Assembly (NCBI GenBank): GCA_022712835.1
Contig: JAFLJU010000496.1
Coordinates: 1 to 25,132 of the forward strand
DNA length: 25,132 nucleotides
Reading direction: 5' to 3'
Source: Desulfobacteraceae bacterium
GTDB lineage: Bacteria; Desulfobacterota; Desulfobacteria; Desulfobacterales; Desulfobacteraceae
In this document: one piece after another, positions 23,899-25,132 of the stretch
Layout: each line of letters opens with the position of its first letter
Position numbering within the stretch: the stretch's first letter is position 1
Program-made: the position numbers and the translations under genes
The notes under the pieces: model-generated
The model's input: only the letters and a program-made list of their open reading frames with translations
Told to the model about the DNA's origin: nothing
The model's database searches: none

Positions 23899-24918
23899 CT
23901 ATTTTTTCTGGATCCACTTGTCTGCTTTTTCAAAATCCGCCACCCTTCCCATGACAATCAGGGTAGCCCCGCAAGACAGCTCCCTGTCCTGGGGGGGATT
24001 AAACTCAAGCCCCTTTTCCTGCTGTTTTATGCCCAGCAACAGCAGGTTAAACTGCGCTTTCAGCCCAAGGGTTGCCAGTGGCTTTCCTTCAAACACACAA
24101 TGATCAGGAATTGTCAACTGATTAATCCTTAAATCTCCCTGTTGGCTGCGCAGCATGGAATCCAAAAAATCAACCGCTGTCGGGCGGATCATTTCCGATG
24201 CCAGGCGCAGGGCACCGATCTTATTGGGAGAGACCACCCCGTTGGCTCCGGCTTTATAGAGTTTGGGTTCAATTATCCGGTCGGTCATTCTCGAAATAAT
24301 CCGGATTTTGGCATTGTTCATTCTAGCGGTCATGGTGATGTAAAGGTTGTCCTTATCAGACGGGAGGGTGATGATAATTCCGGCAGCACTTCGGATACCG
24401 GCAGCCTCAAGATTATCATCATCGGTGCCCTCCCCTTCAATGTACAGCAGCCCAGAAATTTCAGTTTTGCAATCTGCCAGTCGATCCGGACACTTTTCAA
24501 TGAGCACCACCTGTTTTTGATTCTTCAACATCTCCACAATGACCGGCCGGCCAGTTTTCCCTCCGCCACAGACAATGTAATGAGACTGAAGTTTTTTAAT
24601 TTTTTTTCGCATTCTTTTTTTCCTTATGGCCCCGGAAAGTTCTCCTTCAATAATGGTTGCGGTCAGCATACTGATGCCGTAAAGGATAATTCCCATACCA
24701 AAAATGATCAGACACATGGTGAAAATTTGGGCCCGGGGATTGCCAGAGACGTGGACAACCTCCCCATACCCCACCGTGGTCAGGGAGATGACGGTCATAT
24801 ACACGCAATCCATAAAGCTTGCTTCATCCGCGAACAGAAAATAATAACCGGTGCTGCCACCCAAAATAACCAAACAGATTAAAAGAACCATAAGAGAGAT
24901 TCTTTTTTTTAACCCCAT
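23899..24918 (-). CDS. Potassium channel with RCK (TrkA-N/TrkA-C) domain
   Basis: 339 residues. One membrane helix (about 8-28), a pore loop with the selectivity filter TVGYG (48-52) and a second helix (about 64-88) make a two-helix K+ channel. A basic linker follows. The RCK domain begins at about 113 with HYIVCGGGKTG (G-x-G-x-x-G nucleotide fold) and the acid strand end VLIEKCPD, followed by a TrkA-C part near 260-335. Such channels resemble MthK/YugO types and open on Ca2+, nucleotide or other ligand. The Shine-Dalgarno sequence is weak. Confidence 0.93.
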   Translation of the reverse strand: MGLKKRISLMVLLICLVILGGSTGYYFLFADEASFMDCVYMTVISLTTVGYGEVVHVSGNPRAQIFTMCLIIFGMGIILYGISMLTATIIEGELSGAIRKKRMRKKIKKLQSHYIVCGGGKTGRPVIVEMLKNQKQVVLIEKCPDRLADCKTEISGLLYIEGEGTDDDNLEAAGIRSAAGIIITLPSDKDNLYITMTARMNNAKIRIISRMTDRIIEPKLYKAGANGVVSPNKIGALRLASEMIRPTAVDFLDSMLRSQQGDLRINQLTIPDHCVFEGKPLATLGLKAQFNLLLLGIKQQEKGLEFNPPQDRELSCGATLIVMGRVADFEKADKWIQKK

Positions 24919-24959
24919 ATTTCACCGTAATTATCCATATCAATCATATCCTGTTTTGA

Positions 24960-24976
24960 GGTCAAACGATTTGACC
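24960..24976. promoter_or_regulatory. Palindrome upstream of the K+ channel gene
   Basis: GGTCAAA-CGA-TTTGACC, perfect 7-bp arms, 42 bp upstream of the minus-strand ATG at 24918. It fits an operator for a dimeric regulator. A related core is present at 14048-14067. The remaining sequence to the window end holds no clear gene. Confidence 0.45.
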
Positions 24977-25132
24977 ACTCACAAAACCTGCATAAGGCCA
25001 GATCACCCTAACAGTTTCCCCAAATAAAAGTCAATTGACAAACCCAATACAGCCTTTTTTAGAAAAGAACCCAAACTACAGCAATTCTCGATGGGTGAAT
25101 ATGAATATGCCTGAAAAGACATTCTAAAAAAA

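Overview
The window looks like core chromosome of a strictly anaerobic, sulfate-reducer-like Desulfobacterota, probably Desulfobacteraceae. That placement is an inference from the gene set: a corrinoid/folate methyltransferase of the Wood-Ljungdahl type, a flavodoxin-ferredoxin redox protein, a CbiM with a C-terminal PDGLE-type region, a Methyltrn_RNA_4-type gene directly after trmD, and a small zinc-ribbon-like gene that appears to use UGA as selenocysteine. No rRNA, tRNA, CRISPR, insertion sequence or prophage was seen.

Layout. 1-194 is the N-terminal end of a PAS-domain protein (minus strand). 279-317 holds three 13-bp tandem units ahead of a Tat-signal flavodoxin/ferredoxin gene (440-1402), which converges on a PLP aminotransferase (1416-2603). 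2761-2946 (minus) is a 61-residue dual-CxxC protein with an in-frame TGA and a SECIS-like hairpin 22 nt downstream. It lies divergent to gpt (3090-3572). argG and argR are divergent around a short region with ARG-box-like palindromes. They are followed by an unrecognised small gene behind a G10-C-A8 tract and by an AcsE-like methyltransferase. A porin gene (6923-7950, minus) is split by a single-base frameshift. cbiMQO (10691 down to 8050, minus) encodes a cobalt/nickel ECF transporter with a structured leader.

10981-14000 carries a spermidine-synthase-like protein, nth, a ThiI/MnmA-like PP-loop protein and a stand-alone response regulator. rlmN (minus) and ffh (plus) then diverge, and ffh leads a long, tightly packed translation cluster: ffh-rpsP-khpA-rimM-trmD-SPOUT methyltransferase-rplS-rnhB-yraN-rsmI (15277-21284). 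The window ends with a Pit phosphate transporter carrying a C-terminal PhoU-like helical region, and a K+ channel with an RCK domain.

The most notable item is the probable selenoprotein, which an ordinary gene caller would miss because its TGA is read as stop. The hairpin sequence resembles the apical part of the E. coli fdhF SECIS. Other points worth checking are the porin frameshift, two separate sets of 13-bp-periodic repeats upstream of redox-type genes, the exported flavodoxin/ferredoxin fusion and the cbiM leader.
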